Shown: positions 25,773 through 36,756 of the stretch, one piece after another | Position numbering within the stretch: position 1 is the first letter of the stretch | Layout of the letters: each line of letters begins with the position of its first letter | Assembly (NCBI GenBank): GCA_013146195.2 | Contig: CM028379.1 | Coordinates: 61,586,409 to 61,650,408, forward strand | Direction: 5' to 3' | Origin: Codonopsis lanceolata | Taxonomy: Eukaryota > Streptophyta > Magnoliopsida > Asterales > Campanulaceae | DNA length: 64,000 nt | Program-made: the position numbers and the translations under genes | Notes under the pieces: generated by a model | Seen by the model: only the letters and a program-made list of their open reading frames with translations | The model's database searches: none | What the model was told of the DNA's origin: nothing

Positions 25773-26797
25773 TATTTTCTTAGGACCTATTTTGTGTTTG
25801 CATCATTTTGACCTCAAATTGTAGCCATTGAGTGGGTTCGCGTAGATACAATCGGACATAGAAGGTTTGCTACTATCACTTCAGCAAAACCCACCCTTAG
25901 TTTCTGCCCTCTTTTTTTTTTTGTGTTAAAAGGTATCTATACCTTATTACACAATTAAGTTTATAAAACATGTTTTTTGAAATGAGTTGATTTTTATAAA
26001 TTAGTAGTATGGGTCGTCTTTTGTATTTAGTCAAAGAAAAAGGGTAAGTTGCACAGTTTTCGTCACAATGATTAGTTGTATGAACATTTGGCATGAAGTT
26101 TGATTGAATGTAGAATCATCTCTTTATTGGGTCATAGAATACATGGATCAGTTTCTTTTTATTGAACTATTGCGAGATGCAAGGGTTTAAAACTTCAAAT
26201 TTTGGTGTTTATGTTAATTAATGACGTTTTCCTTTGCTTTTGGTATTGCAATTTATATATCTTTATGATGACATTAATTTATTTTCAATCTTAAAATGAT
26301 CATATACATCTTCCTTCGTACATTTAGTGAAATACAAATTCAATTTTGTATCAATCGTTGATTTTCCAGGATGGTATTGAGAATTGTAATCCTAGACTTT
26401 TCCAAGATATTTTTTGTTGTTGTTGTGATACTATTATTTAAGGAATGTTCTATTTGTTGATGTTAGTAGGTATCGAGTGGAAGTTTTACGTGAGGTTGGC
26501 ATAGGAGGTGTGCGGTTTTGTTTGATCGTGATGTTAACAATATGATTGGATTGAATGCATCTTATCCGCCAAAGTTCATGCGTGGTCAAGGTATACATAT
26601 AGACAAATGGATGACATTGGCCAACATTTTGAAATTAGTATTGAAATTTAGGTCTACCTGTAATCTAATTTTGATATAAAATCAATTAATTACGAGCTTA
26701 TGTTTTTGTAGGAAGAAAAGGTTGAAAGGCATGAAAAAGTCTCATTTTGTATCTCAAATTGAATGAATATTTTTTATTTTTTTTAAATTTAATTTTT
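25773..26797. other. Intergenic or Helitron interior, no gene recognised
   Basis: An exon-like patch at ~26466-26595 (tatcgagtggaagttttacg..gcgtggtcaag) stands out in composition but has no recognisable product. Confidence 0.3.
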
Positions 26798-26825
26798 CCC
26801 GTGCATCGCACGAGTATTATATTAG
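26798..26825 (+). repeat. Helitron-like 3' terminal hairpin
   Basis: Stem-loop cccgtgcatcgcacgag (five perfect inner pairs, one mismatch, one outer pair), then tattatatTAG and a T. This matches the general form of plant Helitron 3' ends, with TTAG in place of CTAG. Confidence 0.5.
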
Positions 26826-27131
26826 TATCTATAAAAATAAAATAATGGAAAGCTACTCCTATTAGTAAAAATTATGAATAAACAAATGGCGCACCAGGGT
26901 ATATAATACAAAATTCAATGTATTGAGTAAAGGGTACACTTGTATGGAGAAAAGGGTGCAGTGGTCGGTGGATGAAGGAACTCGGCATACAAGCCGTCCA
27001 AAAGGGACTTTCCGTCCAAATTCCTAAATTTGGCCTAAATATTCGATAAATATTTGGGATGATGGGTGGAGATGGAGTGTCAGGTCCATCTGTCCGACTC
27101 ACTTTCTAGTCGTCTTGGTTTATAAATTATA

Positions 27132-27204
27132 CTCCCAATATTTATAATATTTTTTTTAAATGATGTATCGAATGAAAGATAATAATAATTTGAAAATAGA
27201 GGAG
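27132..27204. repeat. Short internally deleted Stowaway MITE
   Basis: TA-flanked, opens ctcccaatatttataat and closes aaaatagaggag. At 73 bases only the ends of the 258-bp MITE family remain. Confidence 0.5.
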
Positions 27205-28531
27205 TAATAAAATTAATAATTTTTTTTAAAATTTTATGTACAATTAAATAGAACATTTTTTTTTATTTCCTAAATCTAATCAAAATCCCCCAACAAGAAG
27301 ATTCGACTTTAGGATCAACAGTAGGAGAAGTGAATGTCCTGCATTAAATAGAAATAGATCTTTGTGTCCGTGCCTATGACACGATGTCCGTATATTTGAT
27401 TTCGTCAATTGAAACATCAACGTTTAAATAAAAGATGTGATTTAAAAAAAATATTACAATTGAGGGGCGTTATTCGAACTCTACCCATAGTTGATGGGGG
27501 TTATTTATAAGGAGTTATATGTAACTGACCTATGAACGTTTGGTTTTACGACGGAATCAACCCCCATGGTCAAATAATCTCAATCAAACAATTGAGCTTT
27601 ATTATGAGATTATATTAATGTAAGGTTGATATTTTGTAAGAGATAATGGTTTAGAAGATTAATTTCAGGGTGTGACTGCTTATAATATTAATTATAGGGG
27701 TGACTTTGTAACAGTGTGAAAGAAAATAAAAAGTTAAAAGTGGATAACTACTCTCACACATGTAAATGTGAGAGTGAATCCCAACCATTAAATTTTTTAA
27801 AATAATTAAATCTCAACCTCTAAATAGCTTTAGTCAATTAATTGCATATGTGTGAGAATGAGCTCTATTGTAATATAGATAACTATTGATCGAAAATTTT
27901 AATTTTTTTCTCTATTGTTGAATGATCCTATTGTTTTAATTGATTACTAAGAGGTCTTTATTTTCAATTTGTTATTTTAGATTCTTTTTAAAATATGATT
28001 AAAACATTTATTAATTTATTTAAATATTAATACCCTGCAATATTAATATTCATCTTTTTACGTACCATAGACACGAACACAAATACTAATTGAATTATAA
28101 AGGGAGTCATTATTTTTTTGAGTACCGAATATCGTACACATATGATTCAATGCCAGCAATAAGCTATCGTAAAAATGCCATGTGTGTATTGGATCTGAAG
28201 CCACGGAATATTAGTTAATTAATTACAGTAATAATTAGCCTAACTAGTGTTGAGTCGTTAAAGTCTGCCCTACTTTTAATAATATGTCCACGTGGAGGAG
28301 TTGACATTGGCTGCTATGATCTCGGCGCCTCAGTGTCGTATTTTTGGCGTAACCCGCTACGCTACATGTTGCCCCGATTTCCCATCGACCTGTCCCTTGT
28401 CGAGAGATCTGGAAATAACAAAACATATGCTGACCATTGATCAAGTTCAAGGAGTATCTTAAGAAGATGTTTTAAAATTTTATTATTTGCTGTTCTCTTA
28501 TTTGTTCTCATACGTAATCTTAATGGCTATA
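27205..28531. other. AT-rich intergenic DNA, nothing recognised
   Basis: No gene, repeat end or element border that I can support in ~1.3 kb. Confidence 0.4.
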
Positions 28532-28797
28532 GGGTTAATTGCACGATTAGTCTTTTGATTTTGAACCATTCTCACTATTAGCTTCTTAAGAAATTTTCAT
28601 AATAATAGAATACTACAAGTTTCAAAATTTTAAAGCATCAATCTTTTTGGTGGATACCGTTAGAATTTAGTTTCCTATGTATCTTCCATGTGTATTTAGT
28701 AAGAAACATAAATTTGGATTTGAAAAAGGACATCAATGTCTTCCTCCCCAAATTCATTTATATCTCATTGAAATCAAATAAAATCCAAACAGGTTTG

Positions 28798-29261
28798 AGG
28801 ATTCCCCATGACGTATAGCACGCCGGCCTGCACAGCCAAGTGCATCACAAATGTGAAAGCAACGACATCAAAGAGTTTCGCTAAGAGACGTCGATTGTTT
28901 ATGTCTCCCTCGACAATGAACACGTCGTGAGAATCAAGGAGAGCTCTTCAGTCCTTCAAAGACGAGTCATAGTAGTTATTGAAATTGTCAAGCCCGACGA
29001 CGCCATCTTCGCGTTTCTTCAATGCTAGAAAGATATGAGTACTGACAAAACCATTTAGCACAAAGACAAAGAGGGACATCTAGTGAGGCGGTGGATGCAG
29101 GCGGAGGTGCAAACTTGTTTCTCCCAATGGAAGCCGCTCCAAAAGGTCGAGAAATTACTGCTACCGAAATCGATGCAACTATGGAAACTTAAGTACGACG
29201 CTGTCAAAGAAATCAAGAAGAGTGCCGAGAGGAACATGGAACATGGCGCTAGTGGAAGCAA
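28798..29261 (-). pseudogene. UDP-glucuronate 4-epimerase (GAE) N-terminal fragment
   Basis: On the minus strand one frame (29261-29055) reads ALFLISLTASYLSFHSC..., the membrane-anchor region of plant GAE proteins, and then HWEKQVCTSACIHR. A shifted frame (from ~29079) reads MSLFVFVLNGFVSTHIFLAL, the eroded NAD-binding TGAAGFVGTHV region. It continues VGLDNFNNYYDSSLK, a stop, and FIVEGDIN, LLAKLFDVVAFTFVMHLAVQ up to VMGNP. GAE makes UDP-galacturonate, the pectin precursor, in the Golgi and is ~430 residues long. Only about the first 150 are here. The frameshift, a stop and loss of the glycine motif make it non-functional. It lies inside MULE arms and was probably captured. Confidence 0.85.
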
Positions 29262-29452
29262 AGCAATGGTGGAACATCTGATTCATGGTGGGATCGATTG
29301 ATCTTCAACTTTCTCAGTGTTTACAAGAACAATTCCTTTAACGAAATTTTCTTCTAATTTTCTTCCTTCTTTTGTAGTTTCTATCTTGATCCTGTTTGAT
29401 GCACAAACTTATCTGTGGAGGGAGGAATTGATGGAGAAATTTTAAAGGCAAA

Positions 29453-29614
29453 TGATATTACGAACTTTAGTGTTAGAGTCGTTAGATGATTAAGTTAATC
29501 ATGATTTAGAATGTTGATATTATTACTTTAAAAACAATATATTTGATCTAACGGTTAACAGATTTAATTAGATTTGATCTAACGACACTAACACTAAAAT
29601 TTATAATAATATCA
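29453..29614. repeat. Small MITE at the copia insertion site
   Basis: tgatatta..aactttagtgttagagtcgttagat (from 29453) pairs with atctaacgacactaacactaaaattt..taatatca (to 29614), giving a ~162-base foldback element. The copia target duplication atcac overlaps its right end. Confidence 0.65.
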
Positions 29615-29615
29615 C

Positions 29616-29830
29616 TATTAGTTAATAATATATTTATTCTTTTGTTTATTTGTAATTATTAGTTAGTGATAATTACCTTGTATAGCTCTTTCCTTATATT
29701 GTTACCTTCTTTGTATAGGTTTCTCGTACCCTACTCTAAGTGAAACCCTAATTGTAACTCTCCATATAAATAGGTGATTCAATCAATGGAAATGTTATGT
29801 CATTATTCCTAAACTTTATCAGTTTCTACA
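29616..29830 (+). repeat. 5' LTR of the copia element
   Basis: 215 bases, opening TATTAG (a likely mutated TGTTAG) and closing CTACA. It includes a TATA-like catataaatagg near 29763. Confidence 0.92.
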
Positions 29831-29842
29831 TGGTATAAGAGC
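29831..29842 (+). other. Copia primer-binding site
   Basis: tggtataagagc, one base different from the usual initiator-tRNA-Met complementary site. Confidence 0.85.
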
Positions 29843-29843
29843 T

Positions 29844-32800
29844 TTGCTCCTAAAACCCTCTTCCCTTACCGTCGCCGCCTCCCACAACAATCTCGCCTTT
29901 ATGGCTAATGGTAATCAAACCCTCACCGTTAAATACCCCATTGATCCAGCCCAAACCTTCGACCTCATAAACATCTCCCACCACAACATCACCAAACTCA
30001 TCTCCACCAACTACATATCTTGGAAACTCCAAGTTGAGGCAACCCTCATTGGCTATGACATTTACAAGTTCGTAGATGGTTCACACCCATGCCTGCCTCC
30101 CACCGTCCTCGCCAAGGATGCTCAAACATCCAAGGACGTTTCCTCAACAAACCCACATTACCAACCCTAGATCCGACAAGATAAACTTCTGTTTGGCACT
30201 CTTGTTAGTTTTCTATCTGCTCCCTTGTTCCCCTTGATCCAATAGGCCACAACTACTCGTGAAGCTTAGAAAACCATTGCTCACACCTATGCTCGCCCAA
30301 CTTGCGGTAACATAAAGTAGATCAACAAGCGAGCTTCTAAGGGCACCCAATCGATCTCCGACTACATGCAGTCAGTCAAAGGGCGTGCTGATGACCGTGG
30401 GGATCTCATTGAGATCATCCTCAGGGGTTTGGATGATGACTACCGCCACATAGTTGATGTGGTCGAAGGTCGAGACACTCCTATCTCGTTTGATGAGCTT
30501 CATGAAAAACTCATCAACCGCGAGCTGCTTCTCAAATAGGCACATGTCGTGTCCTCGCATCCTGCCTCAGCCAATCCTGCTGCCCCGAGGTTCACTAACT
30601 CGCTGCAGCAGCAACCATCCTCAAGCTTGAAGCTTGATCCTCCCAGCTCGGCGCCTTCCATCCTCGGCATCAACTCCTCGCCAACAGCGACCACATTTGT
30701 CCAAGTGTGAAGGATGTAACCAACAGGGCCACACGATTGCTCGCTGCCCCAGCTTTCAGCTGGTCGCCACCACATCTCTGCCTACTACTTCTAACACGAC
30801 AAATGGCTCAAAATGGCAACCACGGGCACACCTCGCGAGTCGCGACCATAATAAGCTCAGGGACACCGAGCTGGCTGCTTAACAGTGGTGCTTCTCACCG
30901 TGTCACTAGCGACCTTGACAACCTATCTCTCCACACCCCCTACACAGGCATAGACGACATGGTCATTGGTGATGGTATATGGTTATCTATATCCAAAACT
31001 GGTTCCTCCTTGCTTTCTACACCATCACACACTTTTGCCTTGCAAAATGTTCTTTTTGTACCTGATATGAAAAGGAATCTTATTTCCATATCTCAATTTT
31101 GCATCTTCAATAATACTTCTATTGAGTTCTTACCAAATTCTTTTCATGTGAAGGAATCTACAGATAGGGAGCATTCTGCTGACCGGGTAATCTAAAGATG
31201 GTGTGTATGAATGGCCGACCACAACTCCTTCTGCTCGCCCCTCTACTTGTGTCGGTTCCAAGGTCTTCATCATGGCTGGCATCACCGGCTTGGCCATTCG
31301 TCTGAACCCATCCAGCGTCAGATTCTCTATAGTTTAGGTGTAGCTTTAGACACTCCTCGCATCAAACAAGAACATTGTAATGATTGTTTATGCAATAAAA
31401 GTCACAAACTTCCTTTTTTGCAATCTATTATTGTGTCTTCCTCCCCGCTTCAAATTCTCTATTATGATATCTGGACCTCCCCCATTTATTCTGTTGATGA
31501 CTTTAAATACTATGTTATTTTTGTTGATCATTATACTCACTACATATGGCTCTACCCGCTCAAGAGAAAATCTGATATTGTCATCATCTTTCCCCGCTTC
31601 AAAGCCCTAGTCGAAAACTATTTCAAAACCACCATTGTCACTCTTTACTCGGACAATGGCGATGAATACATGGGTCTAGCCCGTGGCTTGGCTTCCTACC
31701 TGTCCGCTAATGGCATCTCTCACCTCACCTCATACACCGGAGCACAATGGGTTCTCGGAGCGTCGCCATCGCCACATAGTTAAGATCGGTCTCTCTCTTC
31801 TTTTAAAGCTTCCCTTCCGCTGCCCTTCTGGTCGTTTGCTTTCCAAATAGCGACCTACCTCATAAATCGACTACCAACACCCACTCTAGTCCGGATATCT
31901 CCCTACCAAAAATTGATGGGTTCTCCACCCAACTACTCTAAACTTCGTGCCTTTGGGTGTCTTTGTTACCCTTGGCTCCGCCTTTATTCTGCCCACAAAC
32001 TCGCTGCCCGCTCCACTCCCTGTGTCTTCCTCGGTTACTCACTCACTCAGAGTGCTTATCTCTGTTTTGATCCGAGCACCACTAAGCTGTTCACTTCGCG
32101 TCATGTCCAGTTTGTCGAGTCTGTCTTTCCCATGTCCACATCGGCCACCCATCCTGTTCGCACAGATACCTATACTTGTGTCTCTTGGTTCCCACCGCAT
32201 GAACTGCTTTCAGATTCATACACACCGTCTGCTGCCCACTCCGGTAACTCTCTGTCCATGGCTTCTTACACTAATCAGAATGTGGTTGATCTCAGCTCGT
32301 CCTTAAACCACCCTCATTCCCCAGCTACTATGACCGGGGTTACCACTGTACCTGCTACATGTCATGTGCCCACTGTTCAACCTTCTTCAGCCCCCATCTC
32401 CATGCCCGCGAACAGCACTGAGCCTCTTGCTCCGCCCTCCTCGGTACCCCGTACCATGACTGAGGATAGTCCTATGCCTACAAGTCCTGTGCCCGCTGCA
32501 TCTATTCGCAGACCCTGGTCTTGTGCCTGCTGGCACCTCCTCCATGGTTACTAGCTCCAAGAACAATATCTTCAAACCTCAAGTCATAATGAGTCTCTCG
32601 GCTCAACTAGCAGCGGACGGTGAACCAACATGTGTCACTCAAGCTCTCAAAGATGTCAAGTGGCGCCAGGCCATGTCTGAGGAGTATGATGCTTTAACTC
32701 GCAATGGTATGTGGGATTGGTTCCCTCTGCAGATGCTCACAATATTGTTGACTGCAAATGGATCTTTCACATAAAATGACATCCTGATGACACTATTGAT

Positions 32801-34130
32801 CGCTACAAAGATCGTCTTATGGCCAAGGGGTTTCACCAGCGACCAGGAGTGGACTATCACGAGACCTTCAGCTTGGTGGTTAAACCGACCACTATTCGTC
32901 TTGTTCTCTAGCTGGCTGTGTCGAGCATGGGATCTTCGGCAATTGGATGTGAACAATGCCTTTTTTCAAGGTAATCTGTCCGAGGAGGTGTTCATGGCTC
33001 AACCACCTGACTTCCTTGACAAGGACAACCCTAAGCATGTATGTTGACTTCACAAGGCTATCTATGGTCTCAAGCAGGCTCCCTGAGCATGGTACAATGA
33101 ACTGCGTCAGTTTCTCCTTGCCTCAAAGTTCAACAATTCTGTGGCATACACTTCATTGTTCATTCTTAATATTGGGAGCACCACCATCTATCTTCTAGTC
33201 TATGTGGATGACATCATCATCACTAGGAACCAGCCAGTTGCAGTCCAGACCTTCATCTCCTTTCTCATTGCTCGTTTCTCCCTCAAAGACCTTGGAGAAC
33301 TTCATTATTTTCTTGGTGCTGAGGTTATCAAGCGACTAACTGGTCTCCTGCTTTTACAACGTGGGTACATTGTTGATCTTCATGCTCGCACGGGCATGAC
33401 AGATGCTCGCCCGATTGCTACTCCACTTCCCACCTCACTAAACTTAACCCTTCAGTCGGGCATTACTCTCACGGATCCGACAGAATTTCGGGCAGTGATT
33501 GGGAGTCTTTAGTATCTGTCTCTTACTCGCTCAGATGTTGCCTATGCCGTCAACACACTCTCTCAGTTCATGCATAGGCCAACTACCGAGCATTGGAATG
33601 CGGCCAAGTGTGTTCTCTGGTACCTCTGTGGGTCTATTAATCATGGCATTTTACTTCATCGCTAGTCCCCCCAAACTCTCCATGCATCCACTGATGCTGA
33701 TTGGGCGGGCAACAAAGACGATTACACCTCCACAAGTGCCTACATTGTTTACCTAGGTAGCAACCCGGTCTCGTGGAGATCCAAGAAACAACCCACTGTT
33801 ACTCGCTCTTCGACTGAAACTGAATACCAGGCTGTCGCTGCCACCGCTGTTGAAGTCCACTGGATTGTGTCTCTACTCGGCAAGCTCAGTATCACCTTCT
33901 TCATTTAGCCCGTCATATATTGTGATAATGTCGGTGCCACTAGTCTCTGCTCCAACCCGGTCTTCCATACTCACATGAAGCATATGGCCTTGGACTTTTA
34001 TTTCATCCGACTACAAGTTCAGGATGGGATTATGCGGGTTTGCCATGTCTCCTCGGCTGATCAGTTGGTCGATGCACTGACCAAGCCTCTTACTCGTCAA
34101 TGGTTTCATCAATTACTTCACAAGATTGGA
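29844..34130 (+). pseudogene. Copia gag-pol polyprotein remnant
   Basis: Pieces lie in order but in several frames. Gag includes ISWKLQVEATLIGYDIY and a zinc knuckle CEGCNQQGHTIARC (from 30706). Protease reads WLLNSGASHRVTSD (from 30872), with Asn where the catalytic Asp of D-S-G should be. Integrase shows HHRLGHSSEP, CNDCLCNKSHKLPF and YSDNGDEY (31240-31780). Reverse transcriptase has RLMAKGFHQRPGVDYHETF, LDVNNAFFQGNL and YVDDIIIT (32660-33520). RNase H shows STDADWAG, STETEYQA and HMKHMALDFYFIR (33690-34100). Many stops (first near 30167) and frame changes mean it cannot be expressed as a whole. Confidence 0.93.
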
Positions 34131-34162
34131 CTCACCTCTCGGTCGTCCATCTTGCGGGGGCA

Positions 34163-34378
34163 TATTAGAGAATAATATATTTATTATTCTTGTTTATTTG
34201 TAATTATTAGTTAGTGGTAATTACCTTATATAATTCTTTCCTTATGTTGTTACCTTCCTTGTATAGATTTCTTGTACCCTACTCCAAGTGTAACCCTAAT
34301 TGTAACTCTTCCTATAAATAGGTGATTCAATCAATGGAAAGACTATGTCATTATTCATAAACTTTATCAGTTTCTACA
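34163..34378 (+). repeat. 3' LTR of the copia element
   Basis: Direct repeat of 29616-29830, followed by the target duplication atcac. Confidence 0.92.
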
Positions 34379-35071
34379 ATCACAAGCTCTAGCTTATGAT
34401 GTCATACCTCAATTTTAAATTGAGTTTTTGATAATGTTCTCATTTTTCATTTTTTAGGGAAATTTTGAAATGGACGATTGAGGAAGGAAAAGATAGAATG
34501 GAGAGAAGATGAGAGAGAAAATAGATGCAGGGACAATGGAGCGAGAAAGCTTGAAGGAAGAAAAGAAGAAATATGAAGAAATAATGGAATGAGAAAACAG
34601 ATGATGGAACATATCCTTTTTTTTTTGTTAAAGTTCACCATAAAAAATATGACCTTGAAATTATAGACCTAGCTAGGTATTTTTTTAGTTTGCTAATTAA
34701 TTTGTTTGAGTTTTGTTTAATTTCAATGAGATGTAGACCTGGTATTTTCTATTTGCTTGTTTGGGTTTTGTTTAATTTTAATGAGATTCAAATGAATATG
34801 GGGAAGAAGGCCTTAGGGTCTTGTTTCAAACGTTAGGGATTTGATTGCAAATTGTAATATAAATTAAGTTTGAGAAAAATTTATTTTAATCTATAATAAA
34901 TGTACGTGGGTGGCACATAGACAACTTAACGATTTTTCTGTAGTAGTATTCATCAAAATGATTGATGTTGTGAAAATTTAAAACTTTTATAACCTAATTG
35001 TTACAATTTTTTTTTAAGGGACTAGTAGTGAGAATGACTCAAAGTCAAGAAACTAATGGTTTGATTAATCC

Positions 35072-36383
35072 TAATTATTAATTACTTTGTTTTATTTAGT
35101 TTTGGGGTGCACGGACATGACTCGCTAATGAGTCTAGACTAGGGGACCAATATCTTTTCCCGTTTGAGTTGTGAGAGCAATATGACACATAAGATGCCAT
35201 ATCATTTGGTACCCAAAATTGAGTGCTATTAGAGTGGCTCTAGCATTACCCTTATCTTTAAAGGCACAAATTCATTAATATTTGTTAGAAGACGGATCTC
35301 CCTGTCTTGACTCTTACTCATCGTTAAATGGGCATTTAGTTTTTTTAATTTTTTACTAAAGTTAAAAAAATTTGATTTTTAAGTATGTTAATAACACATT
35401 AATCTCATTTTTAAAAAGGAGACCACTACAAATTTATTGCATTCATTAAAATTTAGCTTTATTAATCTAAATTTTGACAGAATTACCCCCTTCTACCACA
35501 TCTTTTTTAGAAATGAAAATAGTTTCTCAAGTTAACTCGTACGGAGTATTTCATTTCTCTTTGTACTTTTTCTCTTTTTGTCTTTTCAAATAAATAATAT
35601 TTAGTATTGTATTGAAATATAAATTTTATTACACGAATGAACTTAAAAATAAAAAAATAAAACATTTGAAGGAAAATAACAATAGGCTAAGTTTCTTTTG
35701 CTTATGGAGAAGAAAATATAAATGAGAAAATGAAATAAAATAGGTGGTGACATACTTTTCTTCAGGTTATTTTTTTCTTTGAAGAAATCGAAAAACAAAT
35801 ATTGGATGATAAAGTTTTTCTCTTTTTGTGTTATAGACAAATAGATATAGTTTATGTGAAAGATAAGGAAAACTACATCAAATATTAAGTTATAAAAACA
35901 AATATCATTTGAAGGTCAATTGTGTCATGATAATAAATAATTTAATTAATCGTAAATAAATGTTGATCATAAAGAAAATATGTTATAGAAATACATTCTC
36001 CTAAAATAGTACTCTATTTATAGTAAAATAAGCATCTCCTATTTAAGCAAAGAGTTTATAATATAAATGTTCAAAAATGGATAAAATTGTGTTATAGTTT
36101 TTCTTATAATTTTTTTTTTTTGATAAGTAAATATGATTCCTTATAGATTGGAACCAAAAACTTCAAGATGTTTCGTGTGTAAGCTTGTCATAGAAGAAGA
36201 GTCGTAAACGTTCAATATTTGCCTTTCCTTGACTGATCATTCATATTGACTGTTGAGATCGAATTTAGAGTTTCCACACCATATACGGTATAATCTTAGG
36301 AATAGTATTACTACAGTAGAAATCAAAGCGTTGACTTTCCTTAATTAATTTTTTGAGGGATGGATTATGGATAGGATGTGCTG
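35072..36383. other. AT-rich upstream region of the DUF761 gene
   Basis: No gene. A short actcgtacggagta at ~35536 may be a leftover MITE end. The last few hundred bases presumably include the DUF761 promoter. Confidence 0.4.
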
Positions 36384-36391
36384 TATAAATA
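36384..36391 (+). promoter_or_regulatory. Probable TATA box of the DUF761 gene
   Basis: tataaata, about 63-70 bases before the ATG at 36454, suggesting a short 5' leader. Confidence 0.6.
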
Positions 36392-36453
36392 AGACATCAC
36401 ATTAGGTTTTAGGAAACACAATCGATCTAATATATAACAAAAGGTCTACGAAA

Positions 36454-36756
36454 ATGGAGAGCTTCACGATCGGCAACAACTACAACTACCATAAGGCTAT
36501 AGAAGAAGAAGAAGAAAGAAGAAAGCTGGGTACAGGAACGACGACGTCGACTAGAGCTGCCATCATGCACTCTAATGATGCCATGATGAAGAAGAAGGTG
36601 GTGACGGAAGCAAAGCCGAGCAAGCCAAAGCCAGCACCTTTGGAAGATATAAATGAAAGTGCAGAGGCGTTCATAAAGAAATTCAGGCAGCAATTGGTGA
36701 TTCAAAGGCTGGAATCGATTGAAAATTATGAAAAAATGCTTGCTAGAGGAACATAG
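36454..36756 (+). CDS. Small DUF761 (cotton fibre expressed) protein
   Basis: A single exon of 100 codons from ATG 36454 to TAG 36754-36756. The N-terminal half is low-complexity with a run of Glu/Arg (EEEEERRK) and a basic KPSKPKPAP linker. The C-terminal 35 residues, INESAEAFIKKFRQQLVIQR then LESIENYEKMLARGT, match the DUF761 motif that ends many short plant proteins. Its biochemical role is unknown, and some members are stress- or fibre-expressed. The frame is intact, a TATA box lies at a sensible distance, and no element surrounds it, so it looks like a real gene. Its 3' flank shows no obvious second exon. Confidence 0.85.
   Translation: MESFTIGNNYNYHKAIEEEEERRKLGTGTTTSTRAAIMHSNDAMMKKKVVTEAKPSKPKPAPLEDINESAEAFIKKFRQQLVIQRLESIENYEKMLARGT

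Larger units (their letters stand above)
17590..26825 (+). mobile_element. Possible non-autonomous Helitron with gene fragments
   Basis: The right end has the layout of a Helitron 3' terminus: a hairpin cccgtgcatcgcacgag (26798-26814), an eleven-base spacer and TTAG followed by T, where Helitrons usually end CTAG|T. The left end is a guess placed near an AT-rich run followed by ttcccgccaaaaa (17640-17655), which resembles plant Helitron 5' regions. Inside are plus-strand gene fragments (TORTIFOLIA1-like, GSK3-like) and exon-like pieces with intron borders, but no Rep/helicase. Without an empty site or sibling copy the unit remains a hypothesis. Confidence 0.35.
29616..34378 (+). mobile_element. 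Ty1-copia LTR retrotransposon, degenerate
   Basis: LTRs 29616-29830 and 34163-34378 end TTTCTACA. The 5-base target duplication atcac flanks both ends (29611-29615, 34379-34383). The primer site tggtataagagc (29831) matches the initiator-tRNA-Met site with one change. A purine-rich cttgcgggggca precedes the right LTR. The order gag, protease, integrase, reverse transcriptase, RNase H is that of copia. By eye the LTRs differ at roughly twenty positions, so the insertion is not recent. Confidence 0.95.
28532..35071. mobile_element. Pack-MULE with epimerase fragment, split by a copia element
   Basis: Left arm 28532-28797 (gggttaattgcacgattagt..) and right arm ~34760-35071 are inverted copies. 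They match in blocks such as ccattctcacta(t/c)tag, catcaatc(a)ttttggtgga, cttc(t/c)tccccaaattcattt and atctcattgaaatcaaa. Between them are a UDP-glucuronate 4-epimerase fragment, a small MITE and a 4.76-kb copia retrotransposon that entered later. Without the copia element the unit would be ~1.8 kb. No transposase is seen. A clear 9-bp target duplication was not found, so the exact ends may be off by a few bases. Confidence 0.72.

Noticed and set aside
28244..28450. 68-codon minus-strand open frame
   Set aside because: No family resemblance and no supporting context.
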